A DNA stretch of 64,000 nucleotides from Mucilaginibacter aquaedulcis (GCF_030409325.1 NZ_JAUFPR010000002.1:1364001-1428000), one strand, 5' to 3'. Counted from the first letter of the stretch, positions 9,985 to 19,762 are shown. The notes: a model not told the origin generated them from the letters alone. Program-made: numbers and translations.

Positions 9985-10323
9985 TTGAAAAAAGGCAATG
10001 CAATTACAAATTTAACAACAGACAGAATTACTTTGGTTGAAATGATAAGTGAAGCAGATGGCCTTACAGCAAAAGCAAACTTTAAACGTGCGCATCATGT
10101 GTACGGAGAACAATTCAATATGCGGATAAAATTAATCAGCCGCAATAATAGCAGGCTTATCGATAACCTCTATCCTGCCCTTCAGAGCAGCTATATTGGA
10201 AGTATAAATCAAAACAAACAGGTTATGCACAATGAAAGCCTTAGAAAATTTTTGACTGTTACTCGACCTGCGTTGCTTTCACTAAATACTGTTTTGATTA
10301 GTTTCACGATCTCACATCGCTAA
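9985..10323 (+). CDS. Possible small basic protein before Wzc
   Basis: A 112-codon open frame beginning at TTG and ending in TAATG, so that its stop shares a base with the start of the Wzc gene. That coupling favours translation. The product is polar and basic with no membrane segment or motif that I recognise. The weak start codon and lack of any family resemblance leave a chance open frame as a real alternative. Confidence 0.35.
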   Translation: MKKGNAITNLTTDRITLVEMISEADGLTAKANFKRAHHVYGEQFNMRIKLISRNNSRLIDNLYPALQSSYIGSINQNKQVMHNESLRKFLTVTRPALLSLNTVLISFTISHR

Positions 10324-12746
10324 TGGAAGAAATTTCAAAAACGCAAAGAAAGCTACTTACCCAGGAAATCGATTATTTTAAGATCGCCAAAATATTGTTG
10401 AGCCGCTGGTATTGGATAGCTGCATCTGTTGGTTTAACTGTGATAATTTCCTATACGTATTTATGGTATACACCCAAAACGTATGCTTCTTCAGGCACAT
10501 TAAAAATTGAAGAGAAGAAATCAGAAATTTCGGACATCATCACTGTAATGAGTGTTCCAGACCGTGGACCTTCAAAAATACAAAGTATCACCACGGTATT
10601 ACAGAGCCGTAATCTAATACTAAATGCTATTAAAAAACTGGACTATCGGATTAGTTTTTATCTCATGGGGCGTGTTCGAACGACTGAACTATACCCCGCA
10701 AAACCACTCGACATTGACCTAATTAAGTTTGACAGTTTGAACTTTTATCATGATCAAATCAGTTTTAAATCTGTAAATCAAAACTCATTTGAACTAACAT
10801 ATGCCATTGCGGGTAAAGAAGTTCAAAAAAAATATGATTACGGTTCAACTGTAGACATCGGCCCAACAAGTTTTTCCATAAAATACCCAGGTGTTCTGAG
10901 TAAAAACACAACTTATTTATTCAAATTCAACATACCTGAAGACTATATTAATCGTGTGAGAGGGGGTTTGCAGATGGGTGAAACTGCAAAAAACTCCAAT
11001 ATCATAGGGCTGCAGGTAACCGACTCTAACCCGCAATTTGCCTCCGATATACTAAATAATATTATGACCGAATATGTTACTTTCGATCGTAATCAAAAGG
11101 CGCAGTCGGCCTCGCAGATGATAGATTTTATTGACAGCCAGCTATCTTTCCTCTCAACCGAAGTAAAGGGTTCTGAAAACTCCATTGAAAAGTATAAGAA
11201 AAAATCAAAGATCGTTGATATATCCACAGCATCCAGTAAATCAACAACCCAGGCTGCTGAAATAGAATCAAGCCAGGCGCTATTAAAAATACAACTCATC
11301 GCACTCGACCAGCTCAAGGATCAAATCACAAGAGAAAAAAATAATGTAAACTTTAACTTTACTAATATCGGTACAACTAATCCTACACTGGAATTAGCTA
11401 TAACTAAACTTGATAATCTAATTCAGGAAAGAGATGCCCTGCTAAAAACATATAACGCTGATTCTAAACCGATAATTGATATCAACCAAAAATTGCTACA
11501 AATTAAGGTTACCGCGCTTAATAATATCAAAGATATGCGCAGCGGTATTGAAAAAAACATGGATTTTCTTAACGGTCAGCTTGCCCAAGTAAATGAGGCT
11601 TTAATGGCCATGCCGGCGGCCCAGCGCGATATGGTAAGCCTGCAACGTGATTTTGAGATCAATGACAAAGTCTATTCGTTCTTATCAGAAAAGAAACTTG
11701 AAGCCCAGATAAGTCGGGCCGGTATATTGCCTGGTGCCACGATCATCGAGCTTTCGCAGCCTAACTTTGCAGCAGTATCACCTAATGAGCGGGACATACA
11801 TCGTTCCGCTATTATCTTGGGACTGGCCATAGGTCTCGGGTTGATCATCGTTGTAAGGGTGCTCAATCCCTATATTTATGATAAGGAAACCATCGAGAGC
11901 CTTACCACTATACCCATCCTTGGTGTGATTAGGAAATTCCAGGACCCTATTGATGAGGACAACAGTGAAATCTTAGCACTCATTAAACCCAGGTCTATAT
12001 TTGCAGAGTCGGTGAGGTCAGTACGTACTAATCTAAACTTTCTTTCTTCCGAAAAACAGCACAAAGTTATATGTGTCACATCAGAAGTTGCCGGAGAAGG
12101 GAAATCATTTGTTGCTGTTAATTTATCAAGCACGCTTTCTCTTATTGACAAAAAAGTTATCCTTATTGGTGCGGATCTACGGCGTTCACGACTTCATAAA
12201 ACCTTCCGGGTTAATAATGATAAGGGATTAAGTAATTACCTGGCTCATCAAATTGAAATGGAAGATATCATTCTCCATTCAGAGCATAAAAATCTTGATT
12301 TTATACCTTCCGGTCCGGTACCACCAAATCCTTCTGAATTATTACATAGCGAGAGAATGCGTGTTCTGATTGACCAGTTAAAGTTAAAGTATGATATCGT
12401 CATGATAGATACCGCTCCTATCGGCTTGGTCTCTGATGCCATTCCGCTTATTAGTATGAGCGACATTAATGTATTTGTGATAAGATCAGGTAAATCAAAA
12501 TTTTATGCAGCCTCTATACCACAGCGTATATCACAGGAGTATCAGCTCAACAACACAGTGATTGTACTCAACGCGTATGCAGAAGAAGTTCTGCATTCCA
12601 GGTATTATACAACAAAATTTAGCGGTGAGGGCGCTGGTTCTCACTATTATTATTATTCCGATTACAGTGGGTACGAAGATTCTGGCTATTATCTGAACGA
12701 TGAAAAGAGCCCATGGTGGAAAATAGGACGATGGTTTAAAAAATAA
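10323..12746 (+). CDS. Wzc-type polysaccharide co-polymerase with tyrosine kinase domain
   Basis: An 807-residue inner-membrane protein that controls chain length and export of the polysaccharide. Order: short cytoplasmic N-terminus, first membrane helix about residues 27-50, a periplasmic Wzz-like domain with a long coiled-coil region (about 250-470), second helix about 497-515, then a cytoplasmic BY-kinase domain. The kinase shows Walker A SEVAGEGKSF near 586, Walker A' ILIGADLRRSRLH and a Walker B-like DIVMIDTAPIG near 693. The C-terminal tail is rich in tyrosines (several YY pairs between about 760 and 795), the cluster autophosphorylated in this family. It is followed by an UpxY-type NusG gene, a usual pairing in Bacteroidota capsule loci. 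Confidence 0.92.
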   Translation: MEEISKTQRKLLTQEIDYFKIAKILLSRWYWIAASVGLTVIISYTYLWYTPKTYASSGTLKIEEKKSEISDIITVMSVPDRGPSKIQSITTVLQSRNLILNAIKKLDYRISFYLMGRVRTTELYPAKPLDIDLIKFDSLNFYHDQISFKSVNQNSFELTYAIAGKEVQKKYDYGSTVDIGPTSFSIKYPGVLSKNTTYLFKFNIPEDYINRVRGGLQMGETAKNSNIIGLQVTDSNPQFASDILNNIMTEYVTFDRNQKAQSASQMIDFIDSQLSFLSTEVKGSENSIEKYKKKSKIVDISTASSKSTTQAAEIESSQALLKIQLIALDQLKDQITREKNNVNFNFTNIGTTNPTLELAITKLDNLIQERDALLKTYNADSKPIIDINQKLLQIKVTALNNIKDMRSGIEKNMDFLNGQLAQVNEALMAMPAAQRDMVSLQRDFEINDKVYSFLSEKKLEAQISRAGILPGATIIELSQPNFAAVSPNERDIHRSAIILGLAIGLGLIIVVRVLNPYIYDKETIESLTTIPILGVIRKFQDPIDEDNSEILALIKPRSIFAESVRSVRTNLNFLSSEKQHKVICVTSEVAGEGKSFVAVNLSSTLSLIDKKVILIGADLRRSRLHKTFRVNNDKGLSNYLAHQIEMEDIILHSEHKNLDFIPSGPVPPNPSELLHSERMRVLIDQLKLKYDIVMIDTAPIGLVSDAIPLISMSDINVFVIRSGKSKFYAASIPQRISQEYQLNNTVIVLNAYAEEVLHSRYYTTKFSGEGAGSHYYYYSDYSGYEDSGYYLNDEKSPWWKIGRWFKK

Positions 12747-12762
12747 ATATATATCATTTAAT

Positions 12763-13278
12763 ATGAATTTAAGAACAAGCGTAACGGCAAAAAAATGGTA
12801 TCCTGTATATACACATCCACGTGCTGAAAAAAAAACACTTGAGGCATTAACCAGTAAAGGGATTCAAACCTACCTTCCTCTTCACCGTCAGCTCAAAAAA
12901 TGGAGTGACCGTAACAAATGGGTAGAAGAGCCATTGATCAAGTCTTATGTATTTGTAAACATAGCCGAACATGAACAGGCTGCCGTATTAATGACCAAAG
13001 GAATTTCCCGTTTTTTATATTTTTCGGGTAAACCTGCTTCGATGCCTGACCGACAGATCAGCGAATTAAAACTATTAATGGCAAGCTCTTTTGAGCTTGA
13101 AATTGTAGAAGAAGATCTTCAGCCTGGTGAAAAAATAATCATTAAAGCGGGTCCATTAAAAGGAATGATTGGAGAAGTGGTATCACGCCGGTCTCAAAAA
13201 CAACTTATTTTAAGATTGGAAAGTATAGGTCGCTCTATTATAGTACATGTTGCGGCATCGTTTATTGAACGTTTTTAG
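12763..13278 (+). CDS. UpxY-type NusG paralogue (transcription antiterminator)
   Basis: A 171-residue protein with an NGN domain at the N-terminus (KKWYPVYTHPRAEKKTLEAL is the typical first strand and helix) and a KOW-like C-terminal part (PLKGMIGEVV near residues 127-136). In Bacteroides, UpxY proteins of this form let RNA polymerase read through their own capsule operon. Here it sits 16 bases after the Wzc gene and before asnB, in the middle rather than at the front of the locus, so it may act mainly on the genes that follow. It is smaller than housekeeping NusG only by the usual margin. Confidence 0.88.
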   Translation: MNLRTSVTAKKWYPVYTHPRAEKKTLEALTSKGIQTYLPLHRQLKKWSDRNKWVEEPLIKSYVFVNIAEHEQAAVLMTKGISRFLYFSGKPASMPDRQISELKLLMASSFELEIVEEDLQPGEKIIIKAGPLKGMIGEVVSRRSQKQLILRLESIGRSIIVHVAASFIERF

Positions 13279-13293
13279 ACAGATCAGTAATAA

Positions 13294-13320
13294 ATTTCCA
13301 GTTATACACTAACCGGAAAT
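13294..13320 (+). promoter_or_regulatory. Hairpin downstream of the NusG-like gene
   Basis: ATTTCC-A-GTTA and TAAC-C-GGAAAT form a 10-pair stem with one internal mismatch and a five-base loop, in the 147 bases between the UpxY-type gene and asnB. No T-run follows, so it is not a standard terminator; a pause or antitermination signal is possible but unproven. Confidence 0.35.
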
Positions 13321-13425
13321 AACGTAAGACACTGCTTTATAAATAAATATAAAAAGCATTAAAGATCAATGAATTACATAATTAAAATGTAACTCATGAG
13401 GCGAAGCTATGAAAAATCATAAAGC

Positions 13426-15213
13426 ATGTGCAGGATAGCAGGAATAATTGACAGCCGGCTTCCCCTTTCGGAAATAGATCAAAGGGTACAGACTATGTGC
13501 CGAATGTTACAGCATGGCGGTCCTGACGATGAAGGTGTTTTCCTCGATGACCGGGGCCACCTGGGTTTGGGTCACCGCAGGCTTTCCATTATTGACCTAA
13601 GCAGCAAGGGACATCAGCCGATGGCTGATAATTTGCACCAGTTTTGGATTACTTTTAATGGTGAAATTTACAACTATCCTGAACTCCGGAATGAATTATT
13701 AAAGCTGGGCGCGGTATTCAGATCGGGCACGGATACAGAAATTATCCTTGCGGCCTTTTCTCAATGGGGAGTTGATGCGTTTGCAAGACTACGAGGCATG
13801 TTCGCCTTCGCGTTATATGACCGCCTCAACCAGCTAACGTATCTTGTAAGAGATACCGCCGGAATAAAACCCATATATTACTTAGCCCGGGATGGCGCTT
13901 TGGTTTTTGCTTCAGAGATCAGGGCATTTTCCGCTGCCGGTATCAATACAGAAAAAGACCACAAGTGGAGCATAAGGTTCCTGGCTTACGGCCATATCCC
14001 GGAACCTTGTACTACACTGAAAGATGTTTTCAGCTTACCCAAGGGACATTTTTTACGCTGGGACAATGCTTCATCATCGTATAATATAACTGCATATGGT
14101 GAACCTCAAACAAAAAATCTGGTCACAGATGTTCATGAGGCCCGGCAAATTGTGTACAATGCCTTGACAAAAAGCGTAAGCAGGCAATTGATAGCTGACG
14201 CCCCTGTTGGCGTATTTTTAAGCGGCGGTATCGATTCAAGCCTCATCGCGTTAATTGCCAATGGGCAAAAAGAAAAAAAGCTCAAAACGATATCCATTTT
14301 TTTCAACGAAAAAAAATATGATGAGCAGTCATATCAACGCAAAGTCATCGATAAGCTGGATGCTGAAAGTTTTTCGCACTTGGTACGCCAGCAGGATTTT
14401 GAAGCCGCGTTTCCACATATCATGAAGGCGATGGATATGCCTACAACCGATGGCATAAACAGCTGGTTTATTAGCAAGTATGCCCGTTTAAACGGATTGA
14501 AAGCTGTATTGTCTGGCATAGGCGCCGACGAGCTTTTTGGCGGATACCCATCCTTTAACCGGATAAAATATCTGAAATATCTGCGAAAAATTAATCCATC
14601 TTTATTTTCAGCTTTTTCAGTATTTCTGCCGGATAAATATAAAAAACTGGCTTTTCTGACAAACGAACACCCACTGGCTGACCATCTTTTGCTAAGGGGA
14701 CTATTTTCACCAAATGAAATTGCCAGGTTGCTGGATGCAGATAGTAATGAGATAAAGGAAACACTTTTTAACGCCGTACCTGTAATCCCCGCAAACACTT
14801 ACGATAAAGTTCATGCCTCATGGCTTGAAACCAATTTGTATATGCAGAATCAATTACTCCGTGACACCGATGTAATGAGCATGAGTCATGGCCTCGAAGT
14901 CAGGGTACCTTTTTTAGATGAAGATTTTACCGCTGCGGTGGCAAGCATTGATCCTGCTCTAAGATTTGATAACCGGCAGCCCAAAAAACTACTTGTTGAC
15001 AGTTTTAAAGACATGTTGCCTACTGATATATGGAACAGGCCTAAAATGGGTTTTACCTTCCCCCTCCAACAGTGGATGATGCAGCACCATGCTATCATTA
15101 ACGTTGATCATTACCGGGGTAAGATGGCCAAAAACCTGATTGGCAAATTCAGCAACAACGAAATACACTGGTCTAAGATTTTCGCACTTTACCAGATACA
15201 GGGCCATGCCTAA
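13426..15213 (+). CDS. asnB: Asparagine synthetase (glutamine-hydrolysing), AsnB type
   Basis: A 595-residue two-domain enzyme. The start ATG-TGC puts Cys2 at the N-terminus, where it is the glutaminase nucleophile after Met removal. The first about 200 residues are the class II amidotransferase domain (RGMFAFALYD near 125-134), and the synthetase domain has the ATP-pyrophosphatase loop FLSGGIDSS near residue 264. AsnB-like enzymes in exopolysaccharide and exosortase loci are thought to amidate a sugar acid or act in an associated modification rather than to feed protein synthesis; that is an inference from context. Its stop overlaps the start of the next glycosyltransferase by eight bases. 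Confidence 0.9.
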   Translation: MCRIAGIIDSRLPLSEIDQRVQTMCRMLQHGGPDDEGVFLDDRGHLGLGHRRLSIIDLSSKGHQPMADNLHQFWITFNGEIYNYPELRNELLKLGAVFRSGTDTEIILAAFSQWGVDAFARLRGMFAFALYDRLNQLTYLVRDTAGIKPIYYLARDGALVFASEIRAFSAAGINTEKDHKWSIRFLAYGHIPEPCTTLKDVFSLPKGHFLRWDNASSSYNITAYGEPQTKNLVTDVHEARQIVYNALTKSVSRQLIADAPVGVFLSGGIDSSLIALIANGQKEKKLKTISIFFNEKKYDEQSYQRKVIDKLDAESFSHLVRQQDFEAAFPHIMKAMDMPTTDGINSWFISKYARLNGLKAVLSGIGADELFGGYPSFNRIKYLKYLRKINPSLFSAFSVFLPDKYKKLAFLTNEHPLADHLLLRGLFSPNEIARLLDADSNEIKETLFNAVPVIPANTYDKVHASWLETNLYMQNQLLRDTDVMSMSHGLEVRVPFLDEDFTAAVASIDPALRFDNRQPKKLLVDSFKDMLPTDIWNRPKMGFTFPLQQWMMQHHAIINVDHYRGKMAKNLIGKFSNNEIHWSKIFALYQIQGHA

Positions 15214-16318
15214 AAAAATAATACTTTTTACATTACAAACTTTTAGCACGACAGGCGGCATTCAAAAAATGACCCGTACTTTGGGGCATTCGCTCCAAAA
15301 GATCGCCTCGGCCAACAACTGGACATCTGAGTTATGGTCCGCTTACGACAACCCGGCAGATCTGATGAGTCAATATGTGCCCAGGGAAAACTTCAGAGGA
15401 TTTGGCATTAACAAGGTAAAATTCGCTTTGCAGGCGCTGATAAAGCCGCCTGATATTATCATATTAAGCCACATTAATCTCGCCATCATAGGATTGCTCA
15501 TTAAACTCACCAATCCCAAATGTAAAGTATGGGCAATAGCCCATGGTATAGAAATCTGGCGACCACTTTCGTTCATCCAAAAAAGTCTGTTACAACGCTG
15601 TGACAAAATTATTTGCGTAAGTAGATACACAAGGCAGCAGATGATTCAAAGGCAGCAAGTAGCAAAAGAAGCTTGCGTGGTCTTGAACAATGCTATCGAT
15701 CCGTTCATGAAACTACCTGATACTTTTGAAAAAGCAGCCTATTTACTCGAGCGTTATGGTCTAAACGATAAGCACCGGGTTATTTTCACCCTGACTCGTA
15801 TGGCAGCCACAGAAAAATATAAAGGATATGAGCTTGTAATAGAAGCTATTAGTTATTTAAAAAAACAATTTCCTGACATCAGGTATGTATTATCGGGTAA
15901 ATATGACCCACTGGAGGATATAAGAATTCATGACCTTATTAGCCAGTATGATTTGTCGGAGCATATCATACTTACCGGTTTTATAGAAGAACATGAACTC
16001 GTTGATCATTTTTTACTTGCGGATCTATTTGTTTTACCCAGTAAAAAAGAAGGGTTTGGGATTGTATTTATTGAAGCCTTAGCCTGCGGATTGCCGGTTA
16101 TTTGCGGCAACGCCGATGGTAGTGTTGATGCTATCCGCGACGGAGAATTAGGCAAAGCTATCAATACAGATAATTTGACGGAATTGCATGCCTGCATAGC
16201 TGATTACCTGGATAAGCCATTAACACCGGCTAAACGTAAACAGTTACAAAAACAATGCTTGGGTTATTTCAACGAAGCAAAATATATTGATCAACTACAG
16301 GAGCTTTTACATGAATGA
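15206..16318 (+). CDS. Glycosyltransferase family 4
   Basis: About 370 residues from ATG at 15206, inside the last codons of asnB; an earlier ATG at 15140 would give a long overlap and a non-conserved leader. The first strand KKIILFTLQTFSTTGGIQKM includes the G-G-I-x-K/R acceptor-side loop. The donor domain has TRMAATEKYKGYELVIEAI and EGFGIVFIE, a clear EX7E motif. It is a cytoplasmic, retaining-type glycosyltransferase. It ends in an ATGA overlap with the ABC permease gene, so this block is transcribed together. Confidence 0.88.
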   Translation: MPKKIILFTLQTFSTTGGIQKMTRTLGHSLQKIASANNWTSELWSAYDNPADLMSQYVPRENFRGFGINKVKFALQALIKPPDIIILSHINLAIIGLLIKLTNPKCKVWAIAHGIEIWRPLSFIQKSLLQRCDKIICVSRYTRQQMIQRQQVAKEACVVLNNAIDPFMKLPDTFEKAAYLLERYGLNDKHRVIFTLTRMAATEKYKGYELVIEAISYLKKQFPDIRYVLSGKYDPLEDIRIHDLISQYDLSEHIILTGFIEEHELVDHFLLADLFVLPSKKEGFGIVFIEALACGLPVICGNADGSVDAIRDGELGKAINTDNLTELHACIADYLDKPLTPAKRKQLQKQCLGYFNEAKYIDQLQELLHE

Positions 16319-17181
16319 ATACGTTAACTGACGACGAAAACTGGGATATAGAAATTACTGCGAACAGCAAGCTTTTAGACTTAAAACTTAAAGATGTATG
16401 GCAATACCGCGACTTGCTCATATTGCTCGTACGCCGTGATTTTGTATCATTTTACAAACAAACGATACTCGGCCCAATCTGGTTTTTCATACAGCCGGTC
16501 ATCACTATACTTTTTTATACTTTGGTTTTCGGCAACCTGGCGGCTATACCTGTAGATGGTCTTCCGAAACCGTTGTTTTACCTTGCCGGAACTATTATCT
16601 GGAGTTACTTTGCAGAATGTCTTACAAAAACCTCGACCGTTTTTAGGGATAATGCAGGTCTGCTTGGAAAGGTTTATTTCCCCCGTTTAATCATGCCCCT
16701 GAGCATTGTATTATCAAACCTGATAAAATTTGGGGTCCAGTTTATTTTGTTTCTTCTGCTTTATCTTTTTTATTGGTTGAAAGGTTCGCTTATTAGCCCT
16801 AATATTTTCATTATAGCACTTCCGTTCCTAATTACCATGATTGCCGCTCTGGGTTTGGGTGCAGGTATGATTATATCAGCTATAACCACCAAATACCGCG
16901 ATCTTGCATTCATTGTATCTTTTGGCGTCCCACTTTTAATGTATACAACAACCGTTATCTTTCCCCTATCTGTTGTTGAACAAAAATACCCGGCTTACAG
17001 TTGGTTGATCAGATTTAATCCGGTAACGGCTATCATTGAAACTTTCAGGTATGGTTTTTTAGGGCGCGGAGCTTTCAGCTGGGAGCTTATAGGCTACAGT
17101 TTGATAACTACACTCATCATATTGCTGGTAGGTACAATTATATTTAACCGGGTTGAAAAAACCTTCATAGATAAGGTATAA
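16315..17181 (+). CDS. ABC-2 type polysaccharide export permease (Wzm/TagG family)
   Basis: A 288-residue membrane protein with six predicted helices. The amphipathic N-terminal segment LLILLVRRDFVSFYKQTILG and the following PIWFFIQPVITILFYT match the ABC2_membrane family, whose members form the channel that moves lipid-linked glycans to the periplasm. Such permeases need a nucleotide-binding partner (Wzt/TagH), normally the adjacent gene, but no ABC ATPase of that kind is found anywhere in this locus. The partner is either elsewhere in the genome or lost. The locus also contains a Wzy-like polymerase, so both export logics are represented. Confidence 0.88.
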   Translation: MNTLTDDENWDIEITANSKLLDLKLKDVWQYRDLLILLVRRDFVSFYKQTILGPIWFFIQPVITILFYTLVFGNLAAIPVDGLPKPLFYLAGTIIWSYFAECLTKTSTVFRDNAGLLGKVYFPRLIMPLSIVLSNLIKFGVQFILFLLLYLFYWLKGSLISPNIFIIALPFLITMIAALGLGAGMIISAITTKYRDLAFIVSFGVPLLMYTTTVIFPLSVVEQKYPAYSWLIRFNPVTAIIETFRYGFLGRGAFSWELIGYSLITTLIILLVGTIIFNRVEKTFIDKV

Positions 17182-17207
17182 ATGTCAAAGCAAACATCGC
17201 ATAACAT

Positions 17208-18368
17208 TTGTACATCAAAGCAAATTTGAAGATACTTCAAATATCGGCCTCATACAAACCCGCGTTTATTTACGGCGGCCCAATCATGTCTGTTGCCATG
17301 CTTTGTGAGCAACTTTCCAAAGCGGGCCACCCAGTGAATGTATTCACGACAACAGCAAACGGAGACCATGAGCTTGATGTGATACCCGGGAGCAGTGCAT
17401 TTATTGATGGAGTTCAGGTGAACTATTTCAAGCGCATCACTAAAGACCATAGCCATTTTTCGCCTGCTCTGTTAAAATCTTTGTGGAAAACCGTAAAAAA
17501 TTATAATGTAGTGCATATCCACGCCTGGTGGAACCTTGTATCCGTATTATCCTGTGTTATAGCAGTGTGGCGGGGGGTACCTGTATTAATATCTGCCAGA
17601 GGAACTTTAAGCCCTTATTCCTTTCAAAATAAACATAAGGGTGTCAAATTACTTATTCATCGCCTGCTTGGCATATCATTGTTAAAAAAATGCCATTTCC
17701 ATACTACTTCGGATAGGGAAAACGAAGCCGTTCGTGCTATCATCACCCCAAAGAGCATCACCAATATAGCTAATTTTGTAAAATCCTCTCCTTTGGAAAA
17801 TAAGTTGATCAGGCATATTTCATCCCCTTCCCGATTAATTTTCCTTTCGCGTATAGAAGAAAAAAAAGGCTTGGATATATTGATCCGCTCATTACCTGAG
17901 CTAACTTTCCCATACACACTCACAGTTGCCGGTGACGGGGATAAAAATTACATCAGCTGGTTAAAAATGCTGGCCAAAGAAAACCAGGTGGACCACCACA
18001 TCTCCTGGATAGGCTTTCAAAATGAGCAAAAGTTTGAACTGCTGCGAGAGCATGATCTGCTGGTGCTGACCTCTCATGATGAAAACTTCGGCAATGTGGT
18101 AATTGAAAGCCTAAGTCAGGGAACGCCAGTATTACTTAGTAAAAAAGTGGGTTTATCCAACTATGTTACGAAAGGCGGTTTAGGCTGGGACTGTGAGCTT
18201 AATCCGGGTGATATCAGCAATAAATTGAATCATATTCTTAATGATACTGATGAATTGGACCGCATTCGCAAAATAGCTCCTGCCAAAATCCTTGCAGATT
18301 TTGATAGTGAGAAGCTCCTTAAACAATACATTGCTCTTTACAATGGGATAACGGCTAATCATCAATGA
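17208..18368 (+). CDS. Glycosyltransferase family 4, TTG start
   Basis: About 380-386 residues. An ATG at 17181 runs into a stop, so the start must be TTG, either at 17208 or at 17226; the latter gives the common family opening MKILQISASYKPAFIYGGP. The donor domain has FLSRIEEKKGLDILIRSLPE and ENFGNVVIE, an EX7E motif with the two catalytic-site glutamates. The N-terminal G-G-P loop is the acceptor side. Its stop overlaps the ATG of the next gene, which is the glycosyltransferase-exosortase fusion. Confidence 0.85.
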   Translation: MYIKANLKILQISASYKPAFIYGGPIMSVAMLCEQLSKAGHPVNVFTTTANGDHELDVIPGSSAFIDGVQVNYFKRITKDHSHFSPALLKSLWKTVKNYNVVHIHAWWNLVSVLSCVIAVWRGVPVLISARGTLSPYSFQNKHKGVKLLIHRLLGISLLKKCHFHTTSDRENEAVRAIITPKSITNIANFVKSSPLENKLIRHISSPSRLIFLSRIEEKKGLDILIRSLPELTFPYTLTVAGDGDKNYISWLKMLAKENQVDHHISWIGFQNEQKFELLREHDLLVLTSHDENFGNVVIESLSQGTPVLLSKKVGLSNYVTKGGLGWDCELNPGDISNKLNHILNDTDELDRIRKIAPAKILADFDSEKLLKQYIALYNGITANHQ

Positions 18369-19762
18369 ATCCTTTCTATTCCGTTATCATTCTTACTTAT
18401 AATGAGGAGCAACATTTACCCCGCCTGCTGGCTTCCATTAATGGCTTAAATGCGCCATTGTTCATCCTGGATTCGGGCAGTACAGATGCAACTTTAGAAA
18501 TTGCAAAACTGGCAGGGGCTACTATTCTTATGCATAAGTTTGTTAATCACCCTATGCAATGGGATTACGCCTTACGAAATTTCGACATCGTCACGCCTTG
18601 GGTTATTTGCCTTGATGCAGATCAGGTAGTCAGCTCTGAGCTGATGGGAATGCTGAACAGCTTTGAGAAAGAAAATCCAGCGGAGATCAATGGCATATAC
18701 GTTAATCGTAAAAACTTTTTCAAGGGGCGCTGGATCCGGCACGGCGGCTATTATCCTTTTTACCAACTCAAAATATTCCGGTTTGGTATAGGACATTCTG
18801 ATCTGAACGAAAATATGGATCACCGGTTCATCGTTCCAGGTAAAAAACTAACCTGGAAAAGGGGTTATCTTATAGAAGAAAACTTAAAGGAAAACAACAT
18901 ATCTTTCTGGATAGATAAACATAATCGATATAGCGATTTGGTGGCCCAGGAGGAAGTAGAACGCTTGATGCATATCAGAGGCCAAACGCTTCAACCCAAT
19001 CTGATTGGCACGCCTGATGAACGTAAGGCGTGGTTCAAGCGGCTATGGTGGCAGTTGCCGCGCTATGTGAGGCCGGCCTTATATTTTTCCTATCGAATGA
19101 TATTTCAGTTGGGCATACTTGAAGGGCGCACTGGTATAATATTTCATTTTCTGCAGGCTTTCTGGTTCCGGCTTGTGGTTGACATTAAAATTGAGGAACT
19201 CCTTAAAAGCAATCCAAATCAGGTTTCAAATCATCAATTATCACCTTTCAAATTCGTATTGAAATTTTCAGTACTGTTTTTTGTTTTCTATTATTTTAAT
19301 CTATTGTTTCTGGGTATTACCAGTCCTGGAAACCATTACAACTCTTTTTTAGCAACACACCTGAACTATATTGAGGGACTGCGCTCTATTTTATTATCAG
19401 CGACCTCACTCGTCATTAACTGGTTTGGTTTTACAGTTATTCACAATCATATAGACTTATTGGTTGTTGGAAGGGACGCCATTCGTTTGGCTTATGATTG
19501 CCTGGGTTTTGGTCTGATGAGTTTTATCACAGCCTTTGTAATAGCATATCCCAAAAAACTAAGCCAAAAACTTTTATTTTTACTCCCGGCAATCCTGGTT
19601 ATACAGTTGCTCAACATAGCACGACTTGTCATACTGGCCTTATTCTGGAACCGAAAAGCTAATCAAGCAATCGATCATCATACCCTGTTTAATATCATCC
19701 TTTATATTATTATGATGGTGAGCATCTATAGCTGGGTTAAAAGGGATAATAATGCTTGTTGA
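18365..19762 (+). CDS. GT2 glycosyltransferase fused to an exosortase-like domain
   Basis: A 465-residue fusion. Residues 1 to about 265 are a GT2 enzyme of the WaaE/KdtX type: YSVIILTYNEEQHLPRLLAS at the start, LDSGSTD, and the metal-binding LDADQ near residue 80. Residues about 295-460 are a multi-helix membrane domain with the exosortase/archaeosortase layout: Cys379 in YDCLGFGLM, Arg420 in NIARLVILALFW and His438/His439 in DHHTLFN, the Cys-Arg-His set that forms the proposed active site of that family. Exosortases cleave C-terminal sorting tails or act with exopolysaccharide assembly; no protein with a recognisable sorting tail is in this window. It is the last gene of the locus, before a strong terminator. 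Confidence 0.8.
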   Translation: MNPFYSVIILTYNEEQHLPRLLASINGLNAPLFILDSGSTDATLEIAKLAGATILMHKFVNHPMQWDYALRNFDIVTPWVICLDADQVVSSELMGMLNSFEKENPAEINGIYVNRKNFFKGRWIRHGGYYPFYQLKIFRFGIGHSDLNENMDHRFIVPGKKLTWKRGYLIEENLKENNISFWIDKHNRYSDLVAQEEVERLMHIRGQTLQPNLIGTPDERKAWFKRLWWQLPRYVRPALYFSYRMIFQLGILEGRTGIIFHFLQAFWFRLVVDIKIEELLKSNPNQVSNHQLSPFKFVLKFSVLFFVFYYFNLLFLGITSPGNHYNSFLATHLNYIEGLRSILLSATSLVINWFGFTVIHNHIDLLVVGRDAIRLAYDCLGFGLMSFITAFVIAYPKKLSQKLLFLLPAILVIQLLNIARLVILALFWNRKANQAIDHHTLFNIILYIIMMVSIYSWVKRDNNAC

